From NCBI GenBank assembly GCA_946539765.1, contig CAMNHO010000008.1, positions 1-64,000 on the forward strand: a stretch of DNA of 64,000 bases. Reading direction: 5' to 3'. Source of the stretch: UBA4312 sp002394635 (GTDB lineage Bacteria > Bacillota_I > Bacilli_A > Erysipelotrichales > Erysipelotrichaceae). The position numbers and the translations under genes are program-made. Below the pieces are notes generated by a model. That model did not search any database, was not told the origin of the DNA, and saw only the letters and a list, made by a program, of their open reading frames with translations. The first letter of the stretch is position 1. Every line of letters begins with the position of its first letter. Shown one piece after another: positions 8,600 to 17,530 of the stretch.

Positions 8600-11091
8600 C
8601 CATGTGATAAAGCCAGTGAATTTACATTGCGTACGGCATTTTCCAGTTCCCGGCTGGACATTCTTTGTCCTCCGTTGGCCAAGACAGTATTCTGGATCAG
8701 TCCGTCACTGGTAGCGACAATCAGCCGGTACTTCTTTTTCAGATCATGGACAAGACGTTCAATATAGTCATCGGCTGTCTGATTGGTTTTGGTGTAAATG
8801 ATATTTGTGTTGCCTCTGCGATAAGTTTTTCCGGCATTATCCTTAACACGGTAAGCATCAAAGACAAGGTACAGAACATAGCCTTTATATCCTTGATAAT
8901 TAATGATCATATCGATCAGCTGATCGCGGGCGGAGCTGAAACTGGTTCGTACCGATTCTTGGAAGGAAGTCCAGGAATAGAGCATATTGTAACCGTCAAC
9001 GATCAAACAGTTTGGCTTTGGCGCCTGGATCTGTACCGATTGGGGCTCCATATCGATTTTCTTTTTTGGCTTCGGCGTCACTTTTTTTTCGTTGCGGTTT
9101 CTGCCGCCGGCATTCTGGAAGATGCGTTTCATCTCTTCCTCCTGGACCGTATATTTCCGACTGGATAAAGAAGATGGTTCCTTCGACTGCTTCCATTGGA
9201 TATGCATATAGTCCTCTACTTGATCATACGGAACATAGAAACGCGAACCATGGGAACAAAAGACCGAACCCGTTGGATTGCGAAGGTCATGTTCACTGTC
9301 ATATCCGATCAGACGGACGATTTCGTCTTGATCGGCACAAGGATAATAACCGTCGACAGCACAGCTGTACTTGCCTAGCCCCCGGGTGAAGGAAATCAAT
9401 TCTTTTTGGTAATTCGCCATCAGGCGGACCGGACCTTTTCCGGTAATCTCAACATAATCATGATCATTTTGCTCAATCTGGACGGAGGCATGCCGGCAAT
9501 CCAGATCGTATAACGTACGGCTCAAACTGTCCTGAGGCACCTGGATCTTAAAGGAGTAATATGGCTCCAATAATACGCTTTCGGCTTTTTTTAAGCCTTG
9601 CCGGATAGCTCGGTAGGTTGCCTGACGAAAGTCGCCTCCCTCGGTATGCTTCACATGGGCTATACCGGCCAAAAGAGTGATCTTCATATCTGTGATCGGA
9701 GATCCTGTCAATACGCCTTTATGGGTCCGTTCCTGAAGGTGGGTCAAGATCAGGCGCTGCCAGTTTACGGCCAGTTGGTCCTGTGAACAATGACTTTCAA
9801 AGACAAGGCCGCTACCGGTTGGCAAAGGCTCTAGGCGAAGGAGAACCTCAGCATAATGACGTAATGGTTCAAAGTGCCCAATCCCCAGTACGGGTTTGGC
9901 AATTGTTTCTCGATAGATGACCTGTCCGCTTTGAAAACCAACGTGTACTTTGGATCGTTGATAGATCTGATTCTGAAGGACTTCCATCTGAATGGCACCC
10001 ATCAGCTGTATGTGGATCTTTTTACTTTGATCGTCAAATTCAATTTGCAGCTGTGGATCTTCTGCTGCCAGCTGGCGGCAGGTTTGCATCATCTCTAGAG
10101 CATCAACGCCTTCCGGAAGTAAGAGCTGGTAACTCAAACAAGCACTTAAAACCGGTTTTGTGGTGTCTGTTTCCACGCCTAATGGCTGTCCGGCCTGGAT
10201 GGAGTGCAACCCTTTCACCGCACAGACCATGCCTGCCTGAACCTGTTGTACAGCCTGGCGATCCGGCCCGTTGTAGATCCAGATCTGATCGACTTTTTCT
10301 TCCTCATTGATTTTTTGTTTGGCTGTCAGGCTGCCACCGGTAATCTTCATATGAGTCAGACGGTTTCCTTGGTCGTCGGTGGAAATCTTATAAGCTCTGG
10401 CCGCAAATTCTTTCGGGTATTCTCTTTGGAAGGAACAAGTCACAATTGCATCCATTAAATCAGTGATTCCGGTATTTTTTAAAGCGGAACCAAAGAAACA
10501 AGGGAAACACTCACGTTTTAGGACAGCTTGCTGAATCATAGATAAGGAAATGTCTCCTGTTTCCATAAACTGGTTTAACATGGATTCATTGACTAACGCA
10601 AGTTGTTCTATCGTATCCGACTGGTTGAACGCAATACAATTGGATGAGCATTTTGTCTGCAGGTCATGAAGCAGCTGTTCTTTTTCCATGTAAGTAATAT
10701 CCATTTTATTGATGAAGATCAATGTAGGTACATGATAGTGCTGTAGACATTTCCAAATGGTTTCTGTGTGGCTTTGTACTCCGTCCATCCCATTGATCAA
10801 TAAGATGGCTAGATCCAGGATCTGCAGGGAACGTTCCATTTCACTGGAAAAGTCGACATGGCCCGGTGTATCGATCAAATAGATTTCTGCATCTTTCCAG
10901 GTATAATTGGCTTCCTTAGAATATATGGTGATCCCGCGATCCCGTTCCTGGCTGTCATAGTCCAGATAGGCATCCTTGTGATCGACTCTTCCCATCATTC
11001 GAAGTTTTCCTGCATTGTATAACATACTTTCGATGCATGTGGTTTTTCCTGCATCGACATGAGCTAATATTCCGGTTACGATTCTTTTCAT
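8578..11091 (-). CDS. TetM-like ribosomal GTPase fused to Rae1/YacP NYN nuclease domain
   Basis: An 837-residue fusion. Residues 1 to about 640 are an EF-G/TetM-type translation GTPase: AHVDAGKTT P-loop (10-18), IDTPGHVDF, INKMD, followed by the later EF-G domains. After a basic linker (about 660-690), residues 694-837 match the YacP/Rae1 NYN endoribonuclease in order: VDGYNM (Asp699), LVFDAY (Asp745), TKTNQTADD (Asp774) and ATSD (Asp796). Rae1 in Bacillus is known to cut mRNA in the ribosomal A site; TetM-type GTPases bind at the same site. A ribosome rescue or mRNA surveillance role is inferred. The start at 11091 begins at the conserved MKRIVTG; no Shine-Dalgarno, TATGAT 12 nt upstream. 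Confidence 0.85.
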   Translation of the reverse strand: MKRIVTGILAHVDAGKTTCIESMLYNAGKLRMMGRVDHKDAYLDYDSQERDRGITIYSKEANYTWKDAEIYLIDTPGHVDFSSEMERSLQILDLAILLINGMDGVQSHTETIWKCLQHYHVPTLIFINKMDITYMEKEQLLHDLQTKCSSNCIAFNQSDTIEQLALVNESMLNQFMETGDISLSMIQQAVLKRECFPCFFGSALKNTGITDLMDAIVTCSFQREYPKEFAARAYKISTDDQGNRLTHMKITGGSLTAKQKINEEEKVDQIWIYNGPDRQAVQQVQAGMVCAVKGLHSIQAGQPLGVETDTTKPVLSACLSYQLLLPEGVDALEMMQTCRQLAAEDPQLQIEFDDQSKKIHIQLMGAIQMEVLQNQIYQRSKVHVGFQSGQVIYRETIAKPVLGIGHFEPLRHYAEVLLRLEPLPTGSGLVFESHCSQDQLAVNWQRLILTHLQERTHKGVLTGSPITDMKITLLAGIAHVKHTEGGDFRQATYRAIRQGLKKAESVLLEPYYSFKIQVPQDSLSRTLYDLDCRHASVQIEQNDHDYVEITGKGPVRLMANYQKELISFTRGLGKYSCAVDGYYPCADQDEIVRLIGYDSEHDLRNPTGSVFCSHGSRFYVPYDQVEDYMHIQWKQSKEPSSLSSRKYTVQEEEMKRIFQNAGGRNRNEKKVTPKPKKKIDMEPQSVQIQAPKPNCLIVDGYNMLYSWTSFQESVRTSFSSARDQLIDMIINYQGYKGYVLYLVFDAYRVKDNAGKTYRRGNTNIIYTKTNQTADDYIERLVHDLKKKYRLIVATSDGLIQNTVLANGGQRMSSRELENAVRNVNSLALSHGKKGGSF

Positions 11092-11175
11092 GTTATTAAG
11101 GGTATCATAAAAGTTACGGCCAACGCAAAATATGTTAGAATAGATGAAAAGAATAAATAGAGCGAGGGTAGAATA

Positions 11176-13503
11176 ATGGATAATAAGAAAAGACCACGTA
11201 GAAGAGAAACGCATGTAGACCACAGTATGCAAGGAAATGTACATCGGCGTGGATCTGGTCTGAACAGCGGACCAGTCGGTCCGGGCGGATCTGGCCCGAA
11301 ACGATCCGGAACACGTGGAGGTTTTGGTGGCATTCTGGTCATTTTGTTGATGCTGCTAATGGGCGGCGGAGTTAGTCTTTCCAGCTTGTTTGGCGGTACA
11401 CCTTCCACAGGTGGAAGCTCTAGCCAGCCTCAGTATTCGTACCAGACATCCAATACGTACGGTCAGTGGACTGATTCGAATGTTGCGAAATTGGATACCA
11501 CCGTAGCCAAGGGATCGCGCGCAAAGCGGACCAAACTGATGGGAGATGGTCAGGATACGGTAACGATCATGGTATATATGTGTGGAACCGATCTGGAATC
11601 CAGAAGTCGCATGGCAACCAGCGATCTGCAGGAAATGCTGGCAGCGACGATTGGTGATAATGTGAACCTGTTGGTATATACCGGTGGATGCGCACGATGG
11701 AATAATAATGTTGTCAGCTCCAGTGTGAACCAGATCTATCAGATCAAGGATGGTAAGATGGCACGGATCGTTGCAGATGATGGACGTAAATCCATGACAG
11801 ATCCATCCACTTTGACTTCCTTTATCAAATGGTGTGCCAAGAATTATAAAGCGAATCGTTATGAATTGATTCTATGGGATCATGGCGGCGGTTCTATCAG
11901 TGGATTTGGGTATGATGAAAAATACCGGTCTAGCGGATCCATGGATCTCAGTGAAATCAATCAGGCATTGGATAACGCAAACGTCAACTTTGACTTTATT
12001 GGCTTTGATGCCTGTTTGATGGGAACGGTCGAAACGGCCAGTATGCTGGCAAATTATGCTGATTATCTGATAGGATCCGAAGAAACTGAACCAGGTATTG
12101 GATGGTATTATACGGACTGGTTAACGAAGCTTTCCGACAATACGTCTATGAAAACACTGGATATAGGAAAACAGATCTGCGATGATTTTGTGACGAAATG
12201 TGGATCACGTTGTCCGGGACAGAAAACAACACTGGCTTTGGTGGATCTGGCGGAATTACAGAATACCGTACCGGATAAGTTAAATGCGTTTGCTAAATCG
12301 ATTTCCACAAAAATCAAAGACAAGGAATACAGTACAGTATCGCAGGCACGAAACCAATGCCGGACCTTTGCGACCAGCCAGCGTATTGATCAGGTCGACC
12401 TGGTGGATCTGGCTGACAAAATGAATACGGAAGAAGGAAAAGCGCTTTCTGAAGCGGTCAAAGGTGCTGTGAAGTATAATCGAACTTCCTCGAATATGAC
12501 CAATTCCTACGGATTATCCATTTTTTTCCCGTATGACCGCATTTCCAGTGTAGATACGGTTGTGGATACGTATTCAAAAATTGGCATGGATGAAGAATAT
12601 GCGAAATGCATTCAGGAATTTGCCAGTGTGGAAGCCGGTGGACAGGCTTACTCCTCCCAGTCTGGTTCTTCCCAGAATCTGTTGAATCTGTTAGGCGGAA
12701 GTTCGCAGTCCTCCTCGAATTCCGATTCCGAAGCGATGATGGAACTGTTAAATCTGTTCCTTGGTGGTGGTAACTACGGTTCCGTCAATGGTCTGAACAG
12801 TTCAAATACCAGCTTCTTGTCAGGACGTTCCATCACTAATGAGGAGATTGCCGATTTTGTTGATAAACATCATATCGACGATTCTCAGCTGACCTGGACG
12901 GAAGAAGATGGGACTTATAAATTATCTTTGACGGAAGAGCAATGGGAAATGGTGCAGACTGTAGATCAGAGCTTGTATTACGATGACGGAAACGGATATG
13001 TGGATCTGGGTTTGGACAACAACTACGATTTTGACGATGATGGCAATCTGATTGCGGTGACAGACCGTACATGGTTATCCATTAATGGAAGAGTGGTTGC
13101 TTATTATCATACGGATACACAGGAAGATGGAGACAATTACACGATTACGGGATATGTACCGGCTTTTCTGAATGGTACACGTGTCAATTTGATTTTAGTA
13201 TTTACCAACGAAGATCCGGATGGTAGGATTGCCGGTGCGACAACGGATTATATTGACGGAGAAACCGAAACAGTAGCAAAATCATTGACTCAGCTGGAGG
13301 AAGGAGACACCCTGGAATTTGTCTGTGATTACTATACATACGATGGGGAATATGAAAACAGCTATCTGCTGGATGAGCCTTTGACCGTTACAAAGGATAT
13401 GAAGATCCGGAATATTGATGTTGGAAAGGGTAAGGTGAAGATCGTATATCGTTTTACCGATACCTATAATCAGACCCATTATTCGGAAGCCATTATGAAA
13501 TAG
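11176..13503 (+). CDS. Clostripain-related cysteine peptidase (C11), membrane-anchored
   Basis: A 775-residue protein. A basic N-terminus is followed by a hydrophobic segment (about residues 50-72), then a Ser/Gly-rich stretch and the C11 domain: VYMCGTDLES near 130, catalytic His236 in LILWDHGGG and Cys280 in FDACLMGTVE. The last 250 residues form an additional, unassigned extracellular domain. C11 peptidases are Arg/Lys-directed and mature by self-cleavage. Topology places the peptidase outside. The start has GAGGG 8 nt upstream and begins 84 nt from the divergent GTPase-nuclease gene. Ends before a 15-bp terminator hairpin. Confidence 0.85.
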   Translation: MDNKKRPRRRETHVDHSMQGNVHRRGSGLNSGPVGPGGSGPKRSGTRGGFGGILVILLMLLMGGGVSLSSLFGGTPSTGGSSSQPQYSYQTSNTYGQWTDSNVAKLDTTVAKGSRAKRTKLMGDGQDTVTIMVYMCGTDLESRSRMATSDLQEMLAATIGDNVNLLVYTGGCARWNNNVVSSSVNQIYQIKDGKMARIVADDGRKSMTDPSTLTSFIKWCAKNYKANRYELILWDHGGGSISGFGYDEKYRSSGSMDLSEINQALDNANVNFDFIGFDACLMGTVETASMLANYADYLIGSEETEPGIGWYYTDWLTKLSDNTSMKTLDIGKQICDDFVTKCGSRCPGQKTTLALVDLAELQNTVPDKLNAFAKSISTKIKDKEYSTVSQARNQCRTFATSQRIDQVDLVDLADKMNTEEGKALSEAVKGAVKYNRTSSNMTNSYGLSIFFPYDRISSVDTVVDTYSKIGMDEEYAKCIQEFASVEAGGQAYSSQSGSSQNLLNLLGGSSQSSSNSDSEAMMELLNLFLGGGNYGSVNGLNSSNTSFLSGRSITNEEIADFVDKHHIDDSQLTWTEEDGTYKLSLTEEQWEMVQTVDQSLYYDDGNGYVDLGLDNNYDFDDDGNLIAVTDRTWLSINGRVVAYYHTDTQEDGDNYTITGYVPAFLNGTRVNLILVFTNEDPDGRIAGATTDYIDGETETVAKSLTQLEEGDTLEFVCDYYTYDGEYENSYLLDEPLTVTKDMKIRNIDVGKGKVKIVYRFTDTYNQTHYSEAIMK

Positions 13504-13506
13504 AAA

Positions 13507-13535
13507 TTGAAATCAAGGTATATATCGGGTAAAAT
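13507..13535 (+). promoter_or_regulatory. Strong promoter directly upstream of a terminator hairpin
   Basis: TTGAAA (13507-13512), 17-nt spacer, TAAAAT (13530-13535). Transcription would begin near 13542, only a couple of bases before the terminator hairpin at 13544, and the next gene is the NSS transporter. Confidence 0.6.
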
Positions 13536-13543
13536 CAAAGTAC

Positions 13544-13583
13544 ATTGGCAAAATATAAGGTTTTATATTTTGCCAATTTTTTT
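13544..13583 (+). terminator. Intrinsic terminator, possibly an attenuator in the NSS leader
   Basis: Perfect 15-bp stem (13544-13558 with 13563-13577), loop GGTT, then a T-run to 13583. The ribosome site of the next gene begins at the very next base, so this hairpin is either the end of the clostripain message, the 5' end of the transporter message, or both. Confidence 0.85.
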
Positions 13584-13594
13584 AGGAGATGCAT

Positions 13595-15001
13595 ATGGAA
13601 ACAAAAAACGGAAGCAGTTTTAGCGGGCAAATAGGTTTTGTGTTAGCTGCAGCCGGCAGTGCAGTCGGTGTAGGAAATCTCTGGCGGTTCCCTTATTTGG
13701 CAGCCAAAGACGGTGGGGGTCTTTTCCTACTTGTCTATCTGATCTTGATCCTTACTTTCGGATTTACATTATTGACATCGGATATCGCCATTGGACGGAA
13801 AACGAAAAAAAGCGCAATCTTTGCGTATGAGATAATGCGTGAAAAATGGCGTTTCCTGGGAATTTTGACCTTCTTTGTCCCTGTGCTGATTATGACTTAT
13901 TATGCCGTAATCGGAGGTTGGATCACAAAATATTTTATTGTATTTATAACCGGGCAAGGTCGTTTGGCGGCATCGGACGGATATTTCACGCAGTTTATTA
14001 CGTCTGCGCAGGCACCTGTGTTTTTTTCTATGTTCTTCATGATCCTGACGGCTTTTATCGTCTACAACGGGGTGGAAAGCGGAATTGAGAAATGTTCAAA
14101 AATTGTAATGCCGATTCTTCTGGTGATGATCGTGGCGATTGCAGTTTATTCTTTAACCTTGACACATACCGATGGGCAGGGTCATCTGCGTACAGGTATA
14201 GAGGGACTGCAGTTTTATCTGACACCAAATCTGGAAGGCCTGACGCTTAGTCAGTTTATGCAGGTTCTGCTGGATGCGATGAGCCAGTTGTTCTTTTCAT
14301 TAAGCGTTTCGATGGGAATCATGATTACGTATGGTTCCTATGTCAAGGATGATGTCGATCTGAATCAGGCAGTCGGACAGATTGAGGTCTTTGATACGCT
14401 TGTGGCCTTTTTGGCCGGAATGATGATCATTCCATCCATTTACGTGTTTTCCGGTATGGAAGGCATGGGGAGTGGTCCAAGTTTGATGTTTATCTCGTTA
14501 CCGAAGGTCTTTGATGCGATGGGGCCGATCGGAACGATCGTAGGTATAGTTTTCTTTTTGATGGCAGCCTTTGCGGCATTGACATCTTGTATTTCTGTAC
14601 TGGAATCGATTGTTGCCAACTGCATGGAACTGTTTCATACAACAAGAAAGAAAACGACTGTTTTCTTGTCTTTGTTCTATTGTGCAGCCTCGGTAGTGAT
14701 TGCTTTAGGATACAGTCTGTTTTATGTGGAGATTCCATTGCCGACCGGAAACACCGGGCAGTTTCTGGATGTGATGGATTATATCAGCAACAGCTTTATG
14801 ATGCCGATCATCTCTTTATTATCATGTATTCTGATCGGCTGGATCGTCAAACCTCAATGGATCATTGATGAAATGGAGAAGAGCGGACATCGGTTCGGTC
14901 GGAAAAAGCTGTATACGGTTATGATCCGTTATATTGCTCCGGTCATGATGTTTATTCTGTTTTTGGAATCGACAGGACTGTTGGAAAGAATACTGGAATA
15001 A
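13595..15001 (+). CDS. Neurotransmitter:sodium symporter family transporter
   Basis: A 468-residue NSS/SNF-family secondary transporter with about 11-12 membrane helices. The N-terminal sodium-site signature is present: GFVLAAAGSAVGVGNLWRFPY with the family GGG soon after (KDGGGLF). Bacterial members import amino acids with Na+ (tryptophan, leucine and others); the substrate cannot be read here. The start at 13595 is preferred since AGGAG lies 6 nt upstream; the ATG at 13589 is immediately next to that site. The leader contains a terminator hairpin, see that entry. It fits with other sodium-coupled systems in the window. Confidence 0.9.
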   Translation: METKNGSSFSGQIGFVLAAAGSAVGVGNLWRFPYLAAKDGGGLFLLVYLILILTFGFTLLTSDIAIGRKTKKSAIFAYEIMREKWRFLGILTFFVPVLIMTYYAVIGGWITKYFIVFITGQGRLAASDGYFTQFITSAQAPVFFSMFFMILTAFIVYNGVESGIEKCSKIVMPILLVMIVAIAVYSLTLTHTDGQGHLRTGIEGLQFYLTPNLEGLTLSQFMQVLLDAMSQLFFSLSVSMGIMITYGSYVKDDVDLNQAVGQIEVFDTLVAFLAGMMIIPSIYVFSGMEGMGSGPSLMFISLPKVFDAMGPIGTIVGIVFFLMAAFAALTSCISVLESIVANCMELFHTTRKKTTVFLSLFYCAASVVIALGYSLFYVEIPLPTGNTGQFLDVMDYISNSFMMPIISLLSCILIGWIVKPQWIIDEMEKSGHRFGRKKLYTVMIRYIAPVMMFILFLESTGLLERILE

Positions 15002-15048
15002 AACTTGAAAGCGAAGTATCATATCTTTAAAGAAAGGGAGGTATTCCC

Positions 15049-15459
15049 ATGGCAAATCATATTATATGGCAGGATCGTAAGCGTTTATGGTGCGGACTGC
15101 CTTGGACATTTACTGTATATAGTTTAAGTGAAGATCGTTTGTTCATCAAAACCGGCTTTTTGTCTGTCAAAGAAGATGAGGTGCGTCTGTACCGTATTAA
15201 AGATATCGGTTTGACACAGGGATTCTTCCAGAGAATCTTTGGCTTGGGAACCATTTCCATTTGTTCCAGCGATTCATCCTTACAGGATTTCAAGCTGGTG
15301 AATGTGAAGAAAAGCCGTGCGGTGAAAGAACAATTATCTCAGTTTGTTGAAAAAGAACGGGAAAAGAAACGGGTATATACAAGGGAGAATCTCAATCATC
15401 ACGGCTCGGAAGAAGAGGCGGAAGACTTTGATTTCGATCGGTTTGACGATCAAATATAG
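15049..15459 (+). CDS. Bacterial PH-domain protein (YdbS/DUF304-like)
   Basis: A 136-residue protein whose N-terminal 100 residues fit the bacterial PH (bPH2/DUF304) fold: FTVYSLSEDRLFIKTGFLSVKEDEVRLYRIKDI and GLGTISICSSD are typical. The tail is highly charged (DFDFDRFDDQI). No membrane helix is evident, unlike full YdbS proteins. It has GGGAGG before its ATG and is followed by a weak hairpin, then by an SPFH-domain gene. Role unknown; PH-domain and SPFH proteins often both associate with membranes, so a shared role is possible. Confidence 0.75.
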   Translation: MANHIIWQDRKRLWCGLPWTFTVYSLSEDRLFIKTGFLSVKEDEVRLYRIKDIGLTQGFFQRIFGLGTISICSSDSSLQDFKLVNVKKSRAVKEQLSQFVEKEREKKRVYTRENLNHHGSEEEAEDFDFDRFDDQI

Positions 15460-15481
15460 AGAGATGTTTCTCTCCCTTTTT
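15459..15481 (+). terminator. Weak intrinsic terminator
   Basis: GAGAGA, loop TGTT, TCTCTC, then CCTTTTT. Short stem, so readthrough to the SPFH gene is plausible. Confidence 0.55.
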
Positions 15482-15526
15482 GTGGATTGATGTATAATGA
15501 AGAAAAACAATTAAAAGGAGTAGAGT

Positions 15527-16819
15527 ATGGGACTATTAAGAGCAGCAGCTGGTGCTGTAAACAGTACATTAGCTGATCAATGGAAAGAGTATTTTGTATG
15601 TGAGGCCCTGGACGTGGATACATTGGTTGCCAAAGGACAAAAACATACGTCCAGACGATCTTCAAACACCAGAGGCGGGGACAATGTGATTTCTGATGGC
15701 TCCGGTATTGTGGTAGCCGACGGCCAGTGCATGATCATCGTCGAACAAGGAAAGATTGTGGAGGTCTGCGCAGAACCTGGACAGTTTACCTATCGTACAG
15801 ATCTGGAGCCGAGCATATTCACAGGATCTTTAGGGGACGGAATCCGTAAGACCTTTGATGAAATCGGAAAACGCTTTGCCTATGGAGGGCAGGCTGCCAA
15901 AGATCAGAGAGTCTATTATTTTAATACCAAGGAAATAATTGATAATAAATTCGGTACACCGACACCGGTGCCTTTCCGGGTCGTTGACAATAATATCGGT
16001 CTGGATATTGATGTGTCTGTCCGTTGTAACGGTGTGTATTCTTATCGTTTAAAAGATCCTCTGCTTTTCTATACAAACGTATGTGGAAATGTATCTTCTA
16101 CCTATGAACGTTCGGAAATCGATCGTCAGCTAAAGTCGGAATTTATCAGTGGTCTGCAGCCTTCTTTTGCCCAGTTATCGGCCATGGAAATTCGTCCGTA
16201 TGAGCTGACAGGGCATGTAGATGAACTTTGCCAGGCGATGAACCTTTCCTTAACCAACAAGTGGTCCCAACTGCGCGGATTGGAAGTTGTGTCCATTGCG
16301 ATCAATTCTATAACGTTGCCGGAGGAAGATCAGGAACTGATCAAGCAGCTTCAAAAAGCGGCAATCAACCGTGATCCGAATATGGCTGCAGCTCAGTTAG
16401 CCGGAGCACAGGCCGATGCGATGCGGGAAGCTGCCAAGAATCCAAATGGAGCGATGACAGGCTTTATGGGAATGAATATGGCTGCTCAGACCGGTGGCAT
16501 GAATGCAGCCGGGCTTTATCAGACAGGCCAGTCAAAAGCTGACAAATGGACTTGTTCCTGTGGTGCAGAAAACACCGGAAACTTCTGTGCCCAGTGCGGG
16601 AAACCAAAATCGACACCGGTAGAAGGCTGGACATGCAGCTGTGGGGCAGTTAACCAGGGAAGATTCTGTACAGAATGTGGAAAGCCAAAACCAGCCGGAC
16701 TGCCTTTATATCGTTGCGATAAATGTGGCTGGAAGCCGGATGATCCGCAAAATCCGCCAAAATTTTGTCCGGAATGTGGCGATCCGTTTGATGACGGAGA
16801 TATAATAGGAAACGAATAA
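15527..16819 (+). CDS. SPFH-domain protein with three C-terminal zinc ribbons (YdjI-like)
   Basis: A 430-residue protein. Residues 1 to about 290 form the SPFH/virion-core-like domain seen in YdjI. A linker rich in Ala, Gly and Met (about 290-335) leads to three cysteine pairs-of-pairs: from Cys343 (CSCGAENTGNFCAQCG), from Cys370 (CSCGAVNQGRFCTECG) and from Cys397 (CDKCG then CPECG), each a probable zinc ribbon. YdjI of Bacillus works with YdjG/YdjH in PspA-linked membrane stress; those partners are not seen here. The start has AAAGGAG upstream. Cytoplasmic, peripheral to the membrane by inference. Confidence 0.85.
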   Translation: MGLLRAAAGAVNSTLADQWKEYFVCEALDVDTLVAKGQKHTSRRSSNTRGGDNVISDGSGIVVADGQCMIIVEQGKIVEVCAEPGQFTYRTDLEPSIFTGSLGDGIRKTFDEIGKRFAYGGQAAKDQRVYYFNTKEIIDNKFGTPTPVPFRVVDNNIGLDIDVSVRCNGVYSYRLKDPLLFYTNVCGNVSSTYERSEIDRQLKSEFISGLQPSFAQLSAMEIRPYELTGHVDELCQAMNLSLTNKWSQLRGLEVVSIAINSITLPEEDQELIKQLQKAAINRDPNMAAAQLAGAQADAMREAAKNPNGAMTGFMGMNMAAQTGGMNAAGLYQTGQSKADKWTCSCGAENTGNFCAQCGKPKSTPVEGWTCSCGAVNQGRFCTECGKPKPAGLPLYRCDKCGWKPDDPQNPPKFCPECGDPFDDGDIIGNE

Positions 16820-16845
16820 ATGCCGTTTATAACGGCATTTTTTTT
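16819..16845. terminator. Bidirectional intrinsic terminator
   Basis: AATGCCGTT, loop TAT, AACGGCATT and T-run; between the convergent SPFH gene and the ComB-like gene. Confidence 0.9.
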
Positions 16846-17516
16846 GGGATTGTGATGTGCTTTTTCATATCATACAAAATTGCGAAGTTATACTTGTTTA
16901 TATCAATACAATACGCAAAATCTTCTTTCGGAAAAATATGCTGGGTAGAGGGGTCAAAGAATTTAGCCCCTGCTCCATTTCGCAAGGCTCGGGTTTTTTC
17001 GATGATCGGATAGGATTCCGTTAACAATAAACTACGTATATACTGCGCACACAGATAATCTTCTTCAGTCGGACGGATCCCGGCATCGCCCATGGCGACC
17101 AGGGATACCAATTTCGGATTATTCTGGCGTATCCAGGCAGCGGTGGCTTTGGCATTGGCCAAAGATGCGACCAGAATTGTATCGGCGTGAACAGCATTGA
17201 CAATTCCCTGCGTTCCAGCGCTGGTGGAATGGATCAAGGTCCGATCAGTAAAATCCATACCGGCAATTGAAGAAGGGGAATTTCCATAGTCACAGCCTTG
17301 TACCATAGCTCCTTTTCTTTCTCCGAACAGGATCCAGTCTGGATGCTTTTTTTTAAGGGCGAAAGCCTGCTCCAGTTTTCCGACCGGATGAATTTCTTTG
17401 GCGTTCTGGCTGAACAGAACGCATTCTAATGTGTAAGCTCGGAAGACATCGATGATGACGACTACACCTTTAGCCTGACGAGCTCCTTCAATACATTGAT
17501 AAATTTCTATATTCAT
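16827..17516 (-). CDS. ComB-like 2-phosphosulfolactate phosphatase family protein
   Basis: A 229-residue protein of the ComB family: VVVIIDVFRAYTLECVLFS near the N-terminus, FGERKGA, GNSPSS and TLIHSTSAGTQGI follow the family order. ComB removes phosphate from 2-phosphosulfolactate in coenzyme M synthesis, but no ComA or ComC gene is near and this bacterium is not expected to make coenzyme M, so another small phosphate ester is likely. The ATG at 17516 is chosen for AAAGGGG at good spacing. The ATG lies 14 nt after the end of the GNAT gene, so it is the last gene of a leftward cluster beginning at yigZ. Confidence 0.8.
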   Translation of the reverse strand: MNIEIYQCIEGARQAKGVVVIIDVFRAYTLECVLFSQNAKEIHPVGKLEQAFALKKKHPDWILFGERKGAMVQGCDYGNSPSSIAGMDFTDRTLIHSTSAGTQGIVNAVHADTILVASLANAKATAAWIRQNNPKLVSLVAMGDAGIRPTEEDYLCAQYIRSLLLTESYPIIEKTRALRNGAGAKFFDPSTQHIFPKEDFAYCIDINKYNFAILYDMKKHITIPKKMPL

Positions 17517-17530
17517 ACATTCCCCTTTAT

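Noticed and set aside
8578..10700. Calling the TetM-like gene a tetracycline resistance determinant
   Set aside because: The C-terminal nuclease fusion, lack of mobile context and divergent sequence argue for a housekeeping or surveillance role; resistance cannot be claimed from sequence.
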